Assembly: GCF_014805625.2 (NCBI RefSeq)
Contig: NW_023998415.1
Coordinates: 16,932,724-16,996,723 of the forward strand
Source of the DNA: Glossina fuscipes
Lineage: Eukaryota; Arthropoda; Insecta; Diptera; Glossinidae
DNA length: 64,000 bases
Reading direction: 5' to 3'
A program made the position numbers and the translations under genes. The notes beneath the pieces were generated by a model. That model did not search any database. It had not been told where the DNA came from and saw only the letters and a list, made by a program, of their open reading frames with translations. The stretch's first letter is position 1. Each line of letters begins with the position of its first letter. Positions 10,676 to 22,977 of the stretch are shown piece after piece.

Positions 10676-13600
10676 TCAAAAACAATACACGAATGTCCAA
10701 TAGAGGGCATTAAACGCCAAAAAAGTAACGGGAAACAAAAAACGTGAACGGCGATCAATCCACATAGCAATCTCTTGTGGCGTCATTGTTGTAAATGTTG
10801 TATTTTCGCCACCGGAATTCAAGCCATTGGAGTCTTTATTGTCCAGATTGATGATATGCTCCGAGGTATCGTCTACCGATTGTGTGGTGATAATAGGAAG
10901 ATTCTTGAAAAAGTTTTGAAAATTATTAACAATTGACATATGTATAGATGAAAGTAGGAAATATATTTTTAAAATTTTAACTAACAAAGATATAAATCAA
11001 CAATTTTATGATGATTCCGTTGAAGAGAGTCTTTAAAGAATTTAAACCTAACCAACACTCAATAACAATATGTCACTCAATACGTTCGTGTGACGTATTG
11101 ACGAGTCCAAACGCTTTTTAGACAGAGGAAACGTTTGAAAATGTCGTGACATTCCGACCATTTTTTTGACGTCGACCATGGAACTCAGATTATTCTTTTA
11201 TTTTCCAAAAACATAATTACCCAAAATAAACTTTCACTTTCGGAAATTTAATTGATGGCCATGAATTAAGCTTAAGAAAGCAAAATTTCAATACATTTCG
11301 TTTACGTTCGATCAAATGTAATGTCATTAGTTGCAGAAAGGGTTTTGAGATGCTGTGCATTCAAGAATTATCTCGAAAGTCGATATAAAGTTTTTTTTTT
11401 TCTTCTACTTACATGTACTGTTAAATAATTGTTGAAAGATTGATTAGTGTTGCCATTGGCGACACTTTCCGAACTAGACACAATGTTATCCAAACTCGAG
11501 CATGAGCGCGTTCTTGACTGATTGTTTAAGCCCATTTGACGACGCGATGGTCGTGGAGTAAGTGTAGATTTTATAATATATTTACTGTTGACTTTTTTCA
11601 ATTCAATATTTTCTTTTCGCCGCCAAATTGTATTGACAAAGGCGAATTCGACCAAGCTACCGAATATAAAAAATGTACAGCCTAAAAACCAAACTTCGGA
11701 CACTTTAATGTAACTGACTTTTGGTAGTGTTTTACTTTGCGATGAAGATAATGTGATAAACGATAACATAGTACTAGTGCCTGTAAAAGGTTATTTTCAT
11801 CAATTTTTATGTGCAGACAATGATATAATAGGCAAATATATTATTATATTTACCTAACATAATTCGTGGGGGCGATGCATCCGCTTGCAACCAAAAAGAT
11901 ACCCACGATATGGCGACAATCATCATTGAAGGTAAGAAATAGTCCATGAGATAAAATCCAATTTCACGATTTAAGTTCATAGTAAAGCTTAGCGAACTAT
12001 AATTCCCACCTAAGCATGAATAAAGTAAACAGGATATTGTTTACATCTACATATATAAAATTTTATCTATATAATAATATTATCCTGTTTTCATTTTTTT
12101 TGTATGATTGTAAAAACTGTAATATTTGAAATAATTCTTATTGATAGATTGATAGATTTTTATCCATCATTTGAATCCAAATGTCTGAAGGATATAATCA
12201 TTGGGTTCCCTTTCACATAGGTTTCCTCAACACATTGTATGCATTTACAACCATTTGTCATATAAATGAATAGAAAATTTGCCTTTGGCAATTCTGCATA
12301 TGAAGGTGTAATTTTTCAAACAACAATCCGAAATTATCCGAATATAGGTAAGCGATATGAAAAGATCGTGTTTCGAATATCCAGCTTCATTTATCATTAG
12401 CGACCGGTTAAAACTATGACGGACATAAGAAAATGGACACTGAATAGCGATACTTCACTGCAAGCCATATGGAGAAACGTTCTTTCGATCTCAATTTTTT
12501 TATATAAACATTATTCAAACATCTACCGAACGAACAACAATAATAATAATAATAATAATTTTATTGCAAATGATTTAAGAATAAACCGAACTGACTAAAT
12601 GCGCCATGACGTAAATTGACGCCGTCCGAGTTGACCGCGGTTTCGTTTATCCAAAATCGTTGCATATTATATTCTGTTAAACGTAAGTCTGGATTAAATG
12701 ATATCGGAGAATTTTCCTCCCATTCGAGGACCAATTCGGTGGTGTTGTACATCCCTATTAAAAACAATGAATAAATTGAAAATTTGATTATTGTCATATA
12801 GTCGGCAAGCGGCAGGAAGCGGTAGGAAGCTAAAGAACTCACAGCTTTCCAGAATGGTCGAACAAAATTGTTCGTCGAAGGGGAATTTTTTAAAATTCAT
12901 CCAGCAATAAAGTGTGGCTTGAAGACGTGTTGATATTATGATTCTACCTTCCGGTGAGATTGAAGTAAGTACATCTTTTTCATCTGTACCCAAGATGCCG
13001 GACTCTCTTTCATTGGCAAAAAATATATGGGGCAACCAAAGTCTCTCGCTTAAATGCTTTTGTCCCAAAATATTTTCCTTCCGAGCGGGTGCATATTGTT
13101 GATACGCGAGACGACTGTCAAGAAAACTAAGCTGCAACAGGGCTTGCATTTTAAATTGCAGTAAATCCGAATTGAGATTCTGCATATAGTAGATATAAAT
13201 TCGGGCTTTGACTTTCACTGGCAATCTTTCGCCCGTTTCACTGTACTCTGCAATAATCCTTGTAATCAATCGCTCAGTTTAACATTGTAAATTTTTCCGG
13301 ATAACCGGATATCTATCTTTTACTTACCTATAGGCCGTTCTAAACGATCGTAGCGACATACATGAGTTAATCTTTGTATTAATTGACTCTGTTGCAGGCT
13401 GGACGCATTCGTCAGTGATGGACATTCTTCGTCAAATTCTATTGCTGCCAGCGCCCTACAACGTATAAAAATTTGATATCATAACTTTTTTTTTTTTTAA
13501 TTAAATCGCATAACATAAAAACAGAATATAATTTAAATGGCGTTTGTTTTTTTCTATGTATATTTATTAGCTTTGAAAATATTTAGGAGGAAGTTCGACG

Positions 13601-14073
13601 GCGGACTTGATCTGATTAAAAATTTTGCGGTGTAATGATTGGATATAAGATTATCGCGAAGAATTTCTAAATATTGAAAGTGTAAATATTGCGGACGCCA
13701 TCAAATGTCGCAAAAGTCGATTGCTTAAGAAAAGCAGATTTTCTTTAATTGTGGGCGTGTCAATAATTATGGAATTTTTGTCGATTGCTTAAGAAATGCA
13801 GATTTTCTTTAATTGTGGGCGTGTCAATAATTATGGAATTTTTGTTCATCATCAATCAATAAACCGTAAAGACTATCAACTTCAATTTGTCGAACTATAC
13901 CATAACTTTGTATCGTCTCTTGCCATTTTTGGGCTTCTAATAGTACCGAGCAGTGACGCTAAAAACATTTGATTCGCATGTTTTAATAATGGGCAAAAAA
14001 AAAGAAAAAAAACATTTTGCCATACGATGTTGGACAAAGTTCATGGGATGACTTTCGTTTTATTCGTTAATGC

Positions 14074-14108
<35 letters not shown>

Positions 14109-17100
14109 ATGTCGACTAATATTTGATCATAAAATTAATAAAGATATGAAAATTTATAATCACCTAAAATCTCTTCTTATTGAAAACGCTCTGACGTTTT
14201 AGAACAAAAAAAAAAGAAGAAAACATCGTATGAACGCTTTACTTATCAATGCTTTTTGATTCGGTGAAAGTTAACGCATCAAAGAGACTTTAATTGGAAG
14301 AAAATGAGCTCTTTAAACAAGTGCTTTTTTCCCGCTACACAGAGTATATGTTCTTCAACTCATCATTCAATAATAATGATATAATAAAAATCTTATCCAT
14401 TTCCTGACAAAGTTTCGCTGTCATATGTGATATTTAGCAAAATCTCTGCAATTCGCTTTGTCGGCTTTATTCAATTCCTTTGTATTATCGATTATAATAA
14501 ATTTTAAAAATACATTTCCATACATAATAATAATAATAATAAGAATAAATAGTTCATCGTCGCTGAATATCGTAGCTATGACATCTTTATATTTGCTTTT
14601 TTACTTCACACCGTTAGATTGTTTACTAATATCCGACGGAGAATTTGATATTGTCGGATGAATGAATCAATTCCATCTAATATGAAAAAAAATTGAATTT
14701 CTTAACTATATTGCGTGCAATGTGTGACTCTATGCGATTATCGGGAAAATACAAAGCTATATGCACGAGATCCGAGTGTTTTGACATTTGGTATATACCG
14801 TGAACCTTTAGGTTCATTGGTAACAAAAAAAAAAAAAAAAAAAGAAAAAAATGCATTTGCCTTTAGCTTCTACTGTTGACTAATAAATTTATCTAACCTA
14901 TTAGTTTTAAGTTTTCATTTTATTTTTATTTTTTTATTTATTTATTTTTTTTTTTTCTTTAATTTGTTTTTTTTAAAGTATTTTTATATCTAAGTCCCTA
15001 AGGTGTGTGGAGAACTTTATCTTATATTTTATATAATAATGATAATGAAAAAAAAAATAAATAAATAAATAAAAAAAAAGAAAAGAAAAACAGTAAACAA
15101 ACAGTAATAGCGGTGACGTATGATTAATATTCATATGCATTTTGCAACAACAACACTTATACGTCATGCAAAATAATTTATACGTACACATGCACATGCA
15201 CATAAACACATATATTCGAAATTTAAAATAGTTGTGCAAATGATTTTCAAAATTTGTGCGTACAAAATTGATATATATATATATATATATATGTAACGTG
15301 TCCCTGTTGCTTATATGCCAACATTGCCGGGTGACAATATATGTGCTTTGCAAATACTGAGTATAAACGCAATAAATGTAAATATTTGTTCATTTATGAA
15401 TACGCGTATGTCTGTATGTTTACAACGAAACGAACAACATTTAGATTTTTATACGCACGGAATCGCATTTTACGTTCACGCTTTTCACACATATATGTTT
15501 GCAAGTCTGTATGCGTTTGTTAATTAGATTTTGGCCTATTGGCGATATTATATTATCTCTCTTATTATTTAATAACATATATGAATGTGAAGATGTGAAT
15601 ATACATGAAATGGCTTAAGAATGACAATGAATGGGAGATATGATATACGTAATGTCATCGGAAATCGAAACATATATCTTAAGTGCTTTGCTTTCTCTTT
15701 CCTATATCATATTCATTACATTATACATTATACGTAACGTAATTTAAATCATTTACTCACGATCTAAATCTATTTCATCCTTTCAAGTAATAATTATTTG
15801 TAAAATTTTAAATGCATTTACTAAACAATTTTATCGCTTAATTTATCGCTTATAGCAATGCAAAAAAAAGCAGAAATATCGTTCAACAAGTCTTTGCAAG
15901 TTCTCAAATTTGCGCTTCGATGAATGGCGATGGTAAGAAAGAAAGTCAGATTTTGGTACAGTCATCACTATACTTAGATTGGTCTGATTGTTCCTCATAT
16001 TAAGTAAGCAGGCGTTTTTTGTTGCCATAACATGAGACTATTCTACAGTTATTACGGCCGCTCTTGTTTTTGTCACGTTTCATACATATTTCGGATCACA
16101 ATTACGACATTTTATTATCTGGATATATAAGCCAAAAATTTATTGGCTTAGTCCATCTCCAACCAACAATCCAAAAAAAGAAAAAAAATAAATGTTTTTG
16201 TTGTTAAACATTATTAAACAGGCGTATATTATTGTAAGCCTCAAAGCTGTTTGCAGTGCGAAGAAGATTGCGGCAGACGCAATACAGAAATAATTTTTAT
16301 TGCTAGCACGGAACTCACTTTCTATATATCATAAAATGTACAATGTTAACGAACGAAAATAAAGAAAATCATGTTGAAGGAACAACTGATGAAACCTTAA
16401 TAAAATTACGTTCGTCAGGATTAGTCCAAGAGTGGATGCCAGCAAAAAATGTAATAACATCTGCAAAGGGTGCGATTCCAAAAAATAATCCTCCTACACG
16501 GCAAGCGTATAAGGCCTTAGCAAAATACAAAAAAAAAAATGGTGGAAAAAACCATCCCCTTACGCCTTATTCTTGAATCGAAATATTTGCTTAACTGTCC
16601 GAAAGAACCGACGGGCAGATGGAACAAATGCCCCTTAAAGCTGAACAACTGGACCGATATGATGGAAACCTTTCGTTTAGACGCTTACTCTTATCCAGAT
16701 ATTCGTTCTCATTCAATCCATTATTCAAACGGCATTGTTTCATTGATCTTTTTTCTTTGTTTTAACACCGCCGGCTATATCGACCATTACCAGATCACCG
16801 TTTTAAGAATAGTATAATATATTATTTATTTTTATATTTTTTTTTTTTTTTTTGGTATGTTGAACAGTATAATATATATTCTAACGATTCTAAGAAACAA
16901 TTTTCAATTTTCAAAATATGAATTGATTTTGTATTGTTCAACGGTTGACAGAGAGTGTCAATCGAATTAAAATAGAATGAGTGCAGTGCAGAATGCAGTG
17001 TTACAAGTCAAATTCAGATAAACGCAATTCTAAAGATGCGACAATGATAATAAATGGCCTCGTTATTCATAACGAAATCAAACAGTGTTTTACACTGTTT

Positions 17101-19766
17101 GCTTACAACTGAGCATGAAAGAGGAAACTAATTGTGTGGAGTTTCCCCATTTCCGGAAGCATAAATTTTTACTAGGAGTCTAGATAAAAAGAGATGAGAA
17201 ATATGTCTGCTACAAGAGAGCAGAGAATATCGCTGCATTGAATGCAAACATAGGAGGAGGAAGGCAAAACCAAAATAGGGATAAATAAGAAAAAATTAAT
17301 TTTCTTTCGTAAAATTATACAACAACTTTCATCTTCGCCTATGTTTTAATGTTGATCAATGCGAGGCGTATATCTAAATCTAGATCTAAATTCTTCTAAA
17401 GAAATTTTCGATTTCATTAAATATTGTTTATTTGAAAGGCGCTTCTTAAGCGAGAATTTGTTCAAAAAAAAAATTTGAATTGGAAATAAGACCATCGAAG
17501 TAAAAAACCTGAACGTTGCTTAGAGTAAATTCGAGTGATTGCGAGTGCACTTTCAAATATGATGATAAGAAGAACGCTGTCACGTATCCAAAGCATTTCT
17601 CTCACAAGCAACGCACTTAATAAATCATGGCCCGGCTGCTCTTACTACTTAAGTATGTCCAAAACGAGGCAACATGAAGTTTAAAAATAATTTTATATAT
17701 TCGGATTATCGAGAGTAATTGCCCGCCCCGAACCAAAGGACCCATCCATATAAATGAGGATATTTTCGCTATTCATTGTGATTGGAAAACCCGTTTAGTT
17801 TATGCGTCTATACGTTTGTGTGTGTTGCATGTTGTGAAGAAGGAAAATAAAGTATAAGCAGAGACCGCTTTGAAAAAATTGCAAAAATTATTTGATAAAT
17901 GAATACTAAGGCAAAGTCCTACCCCGATTATTTCATATACGAAATTTAGTTTGATTACAAAGCTGAGAAGAATCTCAATTTGATAGTCTATAGATATAAA
18001 GCACAGAGATCTACACCGATTTAAGCAAGGCCCTTGATATAATTAACCTATTAACCTGTTATTATGTAAATTGTTCCTTTCAAACTTTGTTGTGAGACCA
18101 AATCCGTTTATTCTATACATCAATGATTTCCGCTTAGCTATTGAATTTGGCCCCATATCCTAATGTACGCAGACGACATCAGACTGTTAATTCACTGGTT
18201 AATTCGGAAACTCAATTATCTCTCCTCTAAGCCGGCGTAAATAATTTGGTAACGTGATGGTTAAACCGATGGAACGAAATATAAGAAGCTATCAATTTCG
18301 AAGCGGAGAACTGGTTCGCAACGGGTTAGTTTATAGACTCAGTTAGGCGGAAGAGCATGGATCTCAATTCTTGACCTTGAACTTCAATTCAATTTCCATA
18401 TTGGACACTCTGCGAATAAAACTAAATCAGTTCTAGACTTTATCAAACGCTAGTCGAGGAAATTTGACGACCCGTATATTATGAGGAGATTATACGTCAC
18501 CCTAGTGCGCCAAGCATTGGAATACGTTTCGGTCGTATCATTGCCATGTGAATTCCATTGAATCTTTGCAGAAGCAGTATTTGTTGTTTGCTCTAAGAAA
18601 TTTGTGTTGCGATCTAAACGTCCTCCTCCCTCCGCCTAAAAACACGACTATGCTACTTATATCCTTGCCGTTACTCAAGAAACGTAGTATTGATTGTATT
18701 TTATGAGGAAACTGATTAATGGTACCATTGACTTGCCGTTTTTGTTAAGTGCGATTAATTTTAACGCGACCGTCCGTTCGACAAGGGACTTTCGTTTTAT
18801 TAAATTTACCCAATCCACTTAGCAATCTATATGAGGTTTACAGTCTTATTTCCTTATCGGATTCTCTTGCATTCATTAAGATTAGTCGTCTTAGTCGCCC
18901 TTGCGTTGCCCGCGTGATACCTAAACTAATAGTTAAAGCCTATTATTCGGACTTTGATGACTAATCGGTAGATGCATGTTTCCATTAATTGCCTAACGTT
19001 TTCACACATTTTTTTTTTAACTCGTATTGTGATTAGGTGAAGTCTTCCAATTGTATGAATAAATTAAATTAAAAATTAAAACAAATCTTTCAGTTGTAAT
19101 GCGGATATATTCCCACAGATAGATGGTAAAGGGGATATAACGGCAAATACGGGGGGTATAGCTTTGGTGTGCTATTGAAATCTGATGTTTTGAAAAGGGC
19201 GAAAAGATTATAGTCACGCGTTATATTTTAAAACACAATGGTTTGCACGGCTTACAACCATCACACAACACAACACTTCCATCATTCGAAGCATTCTTTG
19301 GTAAATTGGGGAAAAAAAACTTGCCCAAGCAAGGTTTGAACGATGTGAAGAATCAAAATCAAGAAGTTAACTAAACAAAATAAATATCGCCTGCAATGCT
19401 ATATATAGACTATAGATAGAGTTTCTTTTCACATGTAACGGACATTTCGATACTCGAGAGAGATCGTATTAAATATGTAGTTAAATGCTTGTATACACGT
19501 GTATACATATTCATATGCATGCATAAGTGTCTGTTTACAAGTGTTTTGATAAAAAAAAGTAAAAAAAAAAAATAATAATAATAATAATAAACCGTTTACT
19601 TTATCTCTAGGGGAGAAAAAAGTCGGAAAAAGAGTTTTCACGTAAGAGCACGGCACATATGGAAATGAACGGATGCAAAATTTACTCACGTTCGACACTT
19701 GATTGTCAGGATGAGAAGCGTTAGAAAAATTGCCTTGGATCTATTAAAGTGCATAAAACGAAGCAT
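10676..19766 (-). CDS. Cys-loop ligand-gated chloride-channel-type subunit (CG7589/hodor-like group)
   Basis: Pentameric ligand-gated ion-channel subunit of the plasma membrane. Seven exons: 19766-19690, 13455-13328, 13247-12843, 12754-12596, 12009-11854, 11780-11413 and 10903-10676. All phases join to a 506-aa protein. Exon 1 encodes a signal peptide (hydrophobic IFLTLLILTI). The Cys-loop is CWMNFKKFPFDEQFC at about 183-197. M1 lies about 275-297, M2 about 303-325 beginning SPPRIMLGTST, M3 about 338-360 and M4 about 486-506 at the very C-terminus, with a Ser-rich cytoplasmic loop between M3 and M4. The MLGTSTMLSFITLSS pore and the KVSYIKVSEVWFLG segment match the insect-specific pHCl-2/hodor, CG7589 and CG6927 group, which includes zinc- and pH-gated chloride channels. 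Anion channels usually have PAR before M2; here it is PPR. Ligand unknown. Exon 4 uses an uncommon GTCAGT donor. The exon 7 acceptor (TTTTTCAAG) is the least certain junction. UQCRQ lies downstream on the same strand. Confidence 0.88.
11074..11104. other. short palindrome in channel intron 6
   Basis: TCAATACG and CGTATTGA flank a 9-base spacer at 11077-11101. The surrounding TGTCACTCAATA resembles the mariner end sequence at 47.5 kb, so this could be a solo transposon end. It has no clear function. Confidence 0.3.
13716..13843. repeat. 64-bp tandem duplication with GTGGGCGTGTC
   Basis: Two copies of a 64-base segment beginning GTCGATTGCTTAAGAAA and ending GGAATTTTTG lie head to tail (starts at 13716 and 13780) with one substitution seen (AAAGCAG versus ATGCAG). 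The GGGCGTGTC piece also occurs near 54.9 kb and belongs to the dispersed repeat family. Confidence 0.9.
14076..14106. repeat. poly-A run
   Basis: 31 consecutive adenines. It could be the tail of a decayed retroposon, but no element was recognised on its left side. Confidence 0.9.
16343..16576 (+). CDS. hypothetical 77-aa open frame inside the channel intron
   Basis: An ATG-started frame of 77 codons on the strand opposite the channel gene. It is lysine- and asparagine-rich but not low complexity (segments ENKENHVEGTTDETLIKLR, SGLVQEWMPAKNVIT and KALAKYKKKNGGK). No signal peptide, membrane helix or known motif is visible. An overlapping frame continues from 16539 to 16817, so the frame may be a 5' portion followed by a frameshift at the A-run around 16530. 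I do not recognise it. It may be a nested small gene, a relic of a mobile element or chance. Confidence 0.28.
   Translation: MLTNENKENHVEGTTDETLIKLRSSGLVQEWMPAKNVITSAKGAIPKNNPPTRQAYKALAKYKKKNGGKNHPLTPYS
17140..17265 (+). pseudogene. possible FLYWCH-type zinc-finger relic
   Basis: One frame reads FRKHKFLLGV, stop, then IKRDEKYVCYKRAE and further residues. This resembles the hydrophobic-aromatic-Cys layout of FLYWCH fingers, which are common in fly proteins and transposons. The stop codon and an apparent frameshift before CIECKH make it non-functional. The call is weak and rests on spacing only. Confidence 0.2.
18003..18962 (+). mobile_element. decayed non-LTR retrotransposon (reverse transcriptase and C-terminus)
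   Basis: On the + strand, with several frameshifts and stops, the RT core is recognisable. IYTDLSKALDIIN (from 18009) corresponds to the first catalytic aspartate block. LYINDF follows, and then MYADDI at 18163-18180, the YADD catalytic motif. Further on, a FDDPYI...LEY segment and ESLQKQYLLFALRNL match the conserved region downstream of RT in Jockey-type elements. The final part (to 18962) contains YEVYSLISLSDSLAFIK, close to the usual C-terminus. The element is 5' truncated and inactive, and lies antisense in the channel intron. Confidence 0.8.
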
Positions 19767-19911
19767 TGTCACTTGTCATTGGTAAACGATCAAGATTGGC
19801 GATCAATTGTTTTTCTTTTCTTTTTTTTTTTTTGTTTTTATTTTCGTGTTTTCCTTTTGTTTTTGCTTTTTCAATATCAACTTTTCACTGTTTGTTTCCG
19901 CGTTGTAGATT

Positions 19912-19951
<40 letters not shown>

Positions 19952-21500
19952 AATATATATGAACTATTATTTATTATGTTTATTATATCAATTTCGGTTA
20001 AATTGTTATTAATTTTTACGGGATCTGTTATCTTATTTTTTCTTTCTTTTTTTCACTCTCCAATTATTATTATGCGGCTATTGTTGGCATCCGAAATACT
20101 TACTTTAAACTAAAAGTACTTCTGGTGTATTCTTTCAATTTTATTGTTTCAAGATACTGAAAGAAGTATGTACGTACGTATGTAAGTAAGTTCGTAAGTG
20201 TATAAATAATTTTTTTATTAAATTCTTGATACATACATATGAATCCATACGTATTTTAACTAAGTTCTTTGCTATAAATGTAGTGGCTGGCGGTGTTTAC
20301 ACTGACTCTGATGTTATTTTTATTGTCATAATTCGTTATGAGTCGTATAGAGCGTATTGCCACGCTCAGAAAACCCTGTTCGACCGTTTTGCAAACCTTA
20401 AGCTTACTCGACTTTGTTAGCAGCAATAATAATAATAATAATAATAATAACAGACATAGATAGATAGATAGATGCATACTCTCGCGCAATTCCTGTGATC
20501 TTTTATGGGCGAACGATAAAACTGATTATACAATCATAGCTGTTGTTATTTGTATTATACTTAAAAAATCATTTCGCCAGATATTTCTTGTTGTTGTTGT
20601 TAATGTTTTTTTTTTTTTTTTTTTTTTGTATTAAATATTAAATATATAACATATAACACATAACAATCGACAACTTTGTTGCCTTTTTGGCTCAACTATT
20701 CTTCCAATTTCTTACATCTCCGATATTTTCTCCTTTATCAATATACAATATTTTTTAACTTCTGCCTTACCAATGAATGTATTCTACAGATGCGAAGCCT
20801 ATCATTGTTAATTCCAGAATCACATAATAAGCGCTTATGCATGTATTACGTTGCATTGTGTTGTGTAGAGATATGATCCCGCGATGATTCCGATGTTTCT
20901 TACTCTCATCCTGTTTTAATATGAGCTAGAGATGAGGAAGCTCGTGTCTATGCATTCGCGTAAATGGAAATATTTTATTTACGAGTATTGTCTATGCGAG
21001 ACATCTGCCTTCGACAGACTTGGATAGGTATGGATTGAATAAATCGAAATACATCTGATGAGAAAGACTCTACATAAGAACACCAATGCGTAGATAATCG
21101 TGAAAAGAAATCTGTAGTCAAATGCAAGCTTAGCTTTGGAAAGAATATTCTACATTCACCATCTCGCTCTTTTTCTTTTTCGTCGTCACGGCACCACCTT
21201 GTATCACTTATTTGCGTTTAGTAGGAGAAGACGATGCGGCAACGAAATAGAGATTAAACGCTGCATGATGATTGACTTCACTAAAAAGGAATGAGGCTAA
21301 AAATGAAAGCGTCAATGCCGCCAAAACTCAAAGTTTTCTTCTAACAAACAGAAAAAGTAATGAACAATCTCTTTCTTTTGGCATCCAATGATGCTAGGGG
21401 GAATGAGAATCCATGTTCGTTGGACAACATGTGTGTTCGAAGGTTCAAGGTTATTTAGAGTAATGCAAGAAATTGTTTCACTGTAGTCGATATTCGTACT
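19767..21500. other. upstream region of the channel gene, microsatellites only
   Basis: This stretch should contain the channel promoter. No coding exon was found. It contains a (TA)n run at about 19915-19948, (AAT)n at 20425-20450 followed by a GATA tetramer run near 20456-20473, and long poly-T tracts (19818-19833 and 20606-20627). Confidence 0.5.
19915..19948. repeat. (TA)n microsatellite
   Basis: About 34 bases of alternating AT, about 150 bases upstream of the channel's predicted ATG on the opposite strand. Confidence 0.9.
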
Positions 21501-21548
21501 ATTGACGCCTCCTATATCCGATGAAAGTTCAGAATATAAGTCGCTTGT

Positions 21549-22030
21549 ATGCACGGGCGTAGCAAAACTTTGCTTGGAGCTCTTCAATCTCATAAAGCGA
21601 AAAGTGAATATGCTTATGGGTATGTCCAATATCGTTGTCTTGATATCATTGACCATCGGCATAATGTGGACTGTGTTGTGTTTACGTACAGGTACAACCA
21701 GGTCAAGTGTCCTTCAGAGATAAAAGAGATATATCCACCCATTAAGTCTTTTAACAGGACTACACGGCTTTCTCAGCTTTCCCACCCATTCGTCCTGAAG
21801 TTATTTGCATACCGCATAGCACACTACTATGACTCGTCGTTTTTTAACAGTACAGCCCATCTTTGGAACAACCTACCAGCAGTGGTCCTGACCATCGTGT
21901 CTGATGGCTCGATTTTCAAGTCCACCCTCCTGTCCCTATAAACCTATAATCCGATCAGCACCGTGTCCGCAGTTATAGGGGACATCCCTCGAAGGACGGG
22001 TCATAGAAATAATAAAAAAAAAAAAAAAAT
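21549..22030 (+). mobile_element. non-LTR retrotransposon 3' end (L2/CR1-like tail) with poly-A
   Basis: A 131-codon frame ending near 21941 has the layout of the C-terminal tail of CR1/L2-type non-LTR polyproteins: RTTRLSQLSHPFVLKL, then RIAHYYDSSFFNSTAHLWNNLP, then a FKSTLLSL end. The RLS..HPF, R...Y..SFF..T..LWN.LP pattern is the diagnostic one. An A-rich tail (22013-22029) follows after about 70 bases. Only the 3' end is present, so it is a dead-on-arrival insertion. The frame is intact over this part, suggesting a fairly young copy. Confidence 0.75.
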
Positions 22031-22932
22031 GTAAATTGTAAAATTATTGCACCGAAGTTTGAAAGGCACTAATAAATATCACAAAAATCGTAGATTTTTA
22101 TGTATACCTTTGGATCCAATTTGTTGACAGCAATGTTTTGCAATTGAGTAAATCACTTCGCTCTATGATCTTCGTGAGTATGATCCTCGAAAAATGTATG
22201 CGACTTATTTCAGACAGTTGCCCTGATTCTTAATACATGAAGGACTCTATAACAGACAATTGATTGAAGCGTACAAAAAGTTTTTTTTGCTTTTTTTCCC
22301 ACTGAAGGGGAGACCGTAATTTGAAATTTTGCATTAAATGGACAAATGCGTTGACGATGACGTGTCTTCATTCGCTGTCTCAGATTTATTGAGCGTCCAC
22401 AATTAGCCCTACCCGGTAATTGTTATTGACCAGCATCACATTCCAATGATTCTGACAAGTAGTTTTAGTAAGATAAGGCGATATAGCATTGTTAGGAGTG
22501 CCGAATCATGATACCAGCTATGGCTATTCCCAGAACACAACGATAAGAGGATTGAGTTTTCAGCGTCGAGCCATTGCACCGTATTATATATAAAGCAGTG
22601 AATTACGATGAGCTGCTGTACGATACTGAAAAAATGGACTATATCGTGGATCGGTTAACAAACCCAACCCATCTTTCGACGACATAGTACTGGAAGGATG
22701 GAAAAAGTAACGCGTGACAATACCTTTGTAGGAATAATTTCTTAACATTTCTTAAGCTCAAGAATTCATTTACTGGAAAGAGAACTCAACGCCTTTATCA
22801 AGCACTTGTCCGGCATTATTATGTGTTAAAATGACAAAATGAACATGTCCCTGTGTCCGGATGGTAGGTGTAAATATTTTGTCACAAGTTTTTTTAGATA
22901 TAATACGCAGTAGACATGTCTCGTAATAGCCC

Positions 22933-22977
<45 letters not shown>

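Larger units (their letters stand above)
13456..19689. other. 6.2-kb first intron of the channel gene
   Basis: This intron separates the signal-peptide exon from the rest of the channel. It contains a 64-bp direct duplication (13716-13843), a 31-base poly-A run (14076-14106), (TA)n and (TAA)n microsatellites, a 77-codon open frame of unknown status (16343-16576, opposite strand), a zinc-finger-like relic near 17.15 kb and a decayed non-LTR reverse transcriptase (18.0-18.96 kb, opposite strand). No additional channel exon was found. Confidence 0.7.

Noticed and set aside
14973..15353. 126-codon minus-strand open frame
   Set aside because: Includes TA-repeat (IYIYIYI) and poly-A-derived ([10 protein letters not shown]) residues; low complexity.
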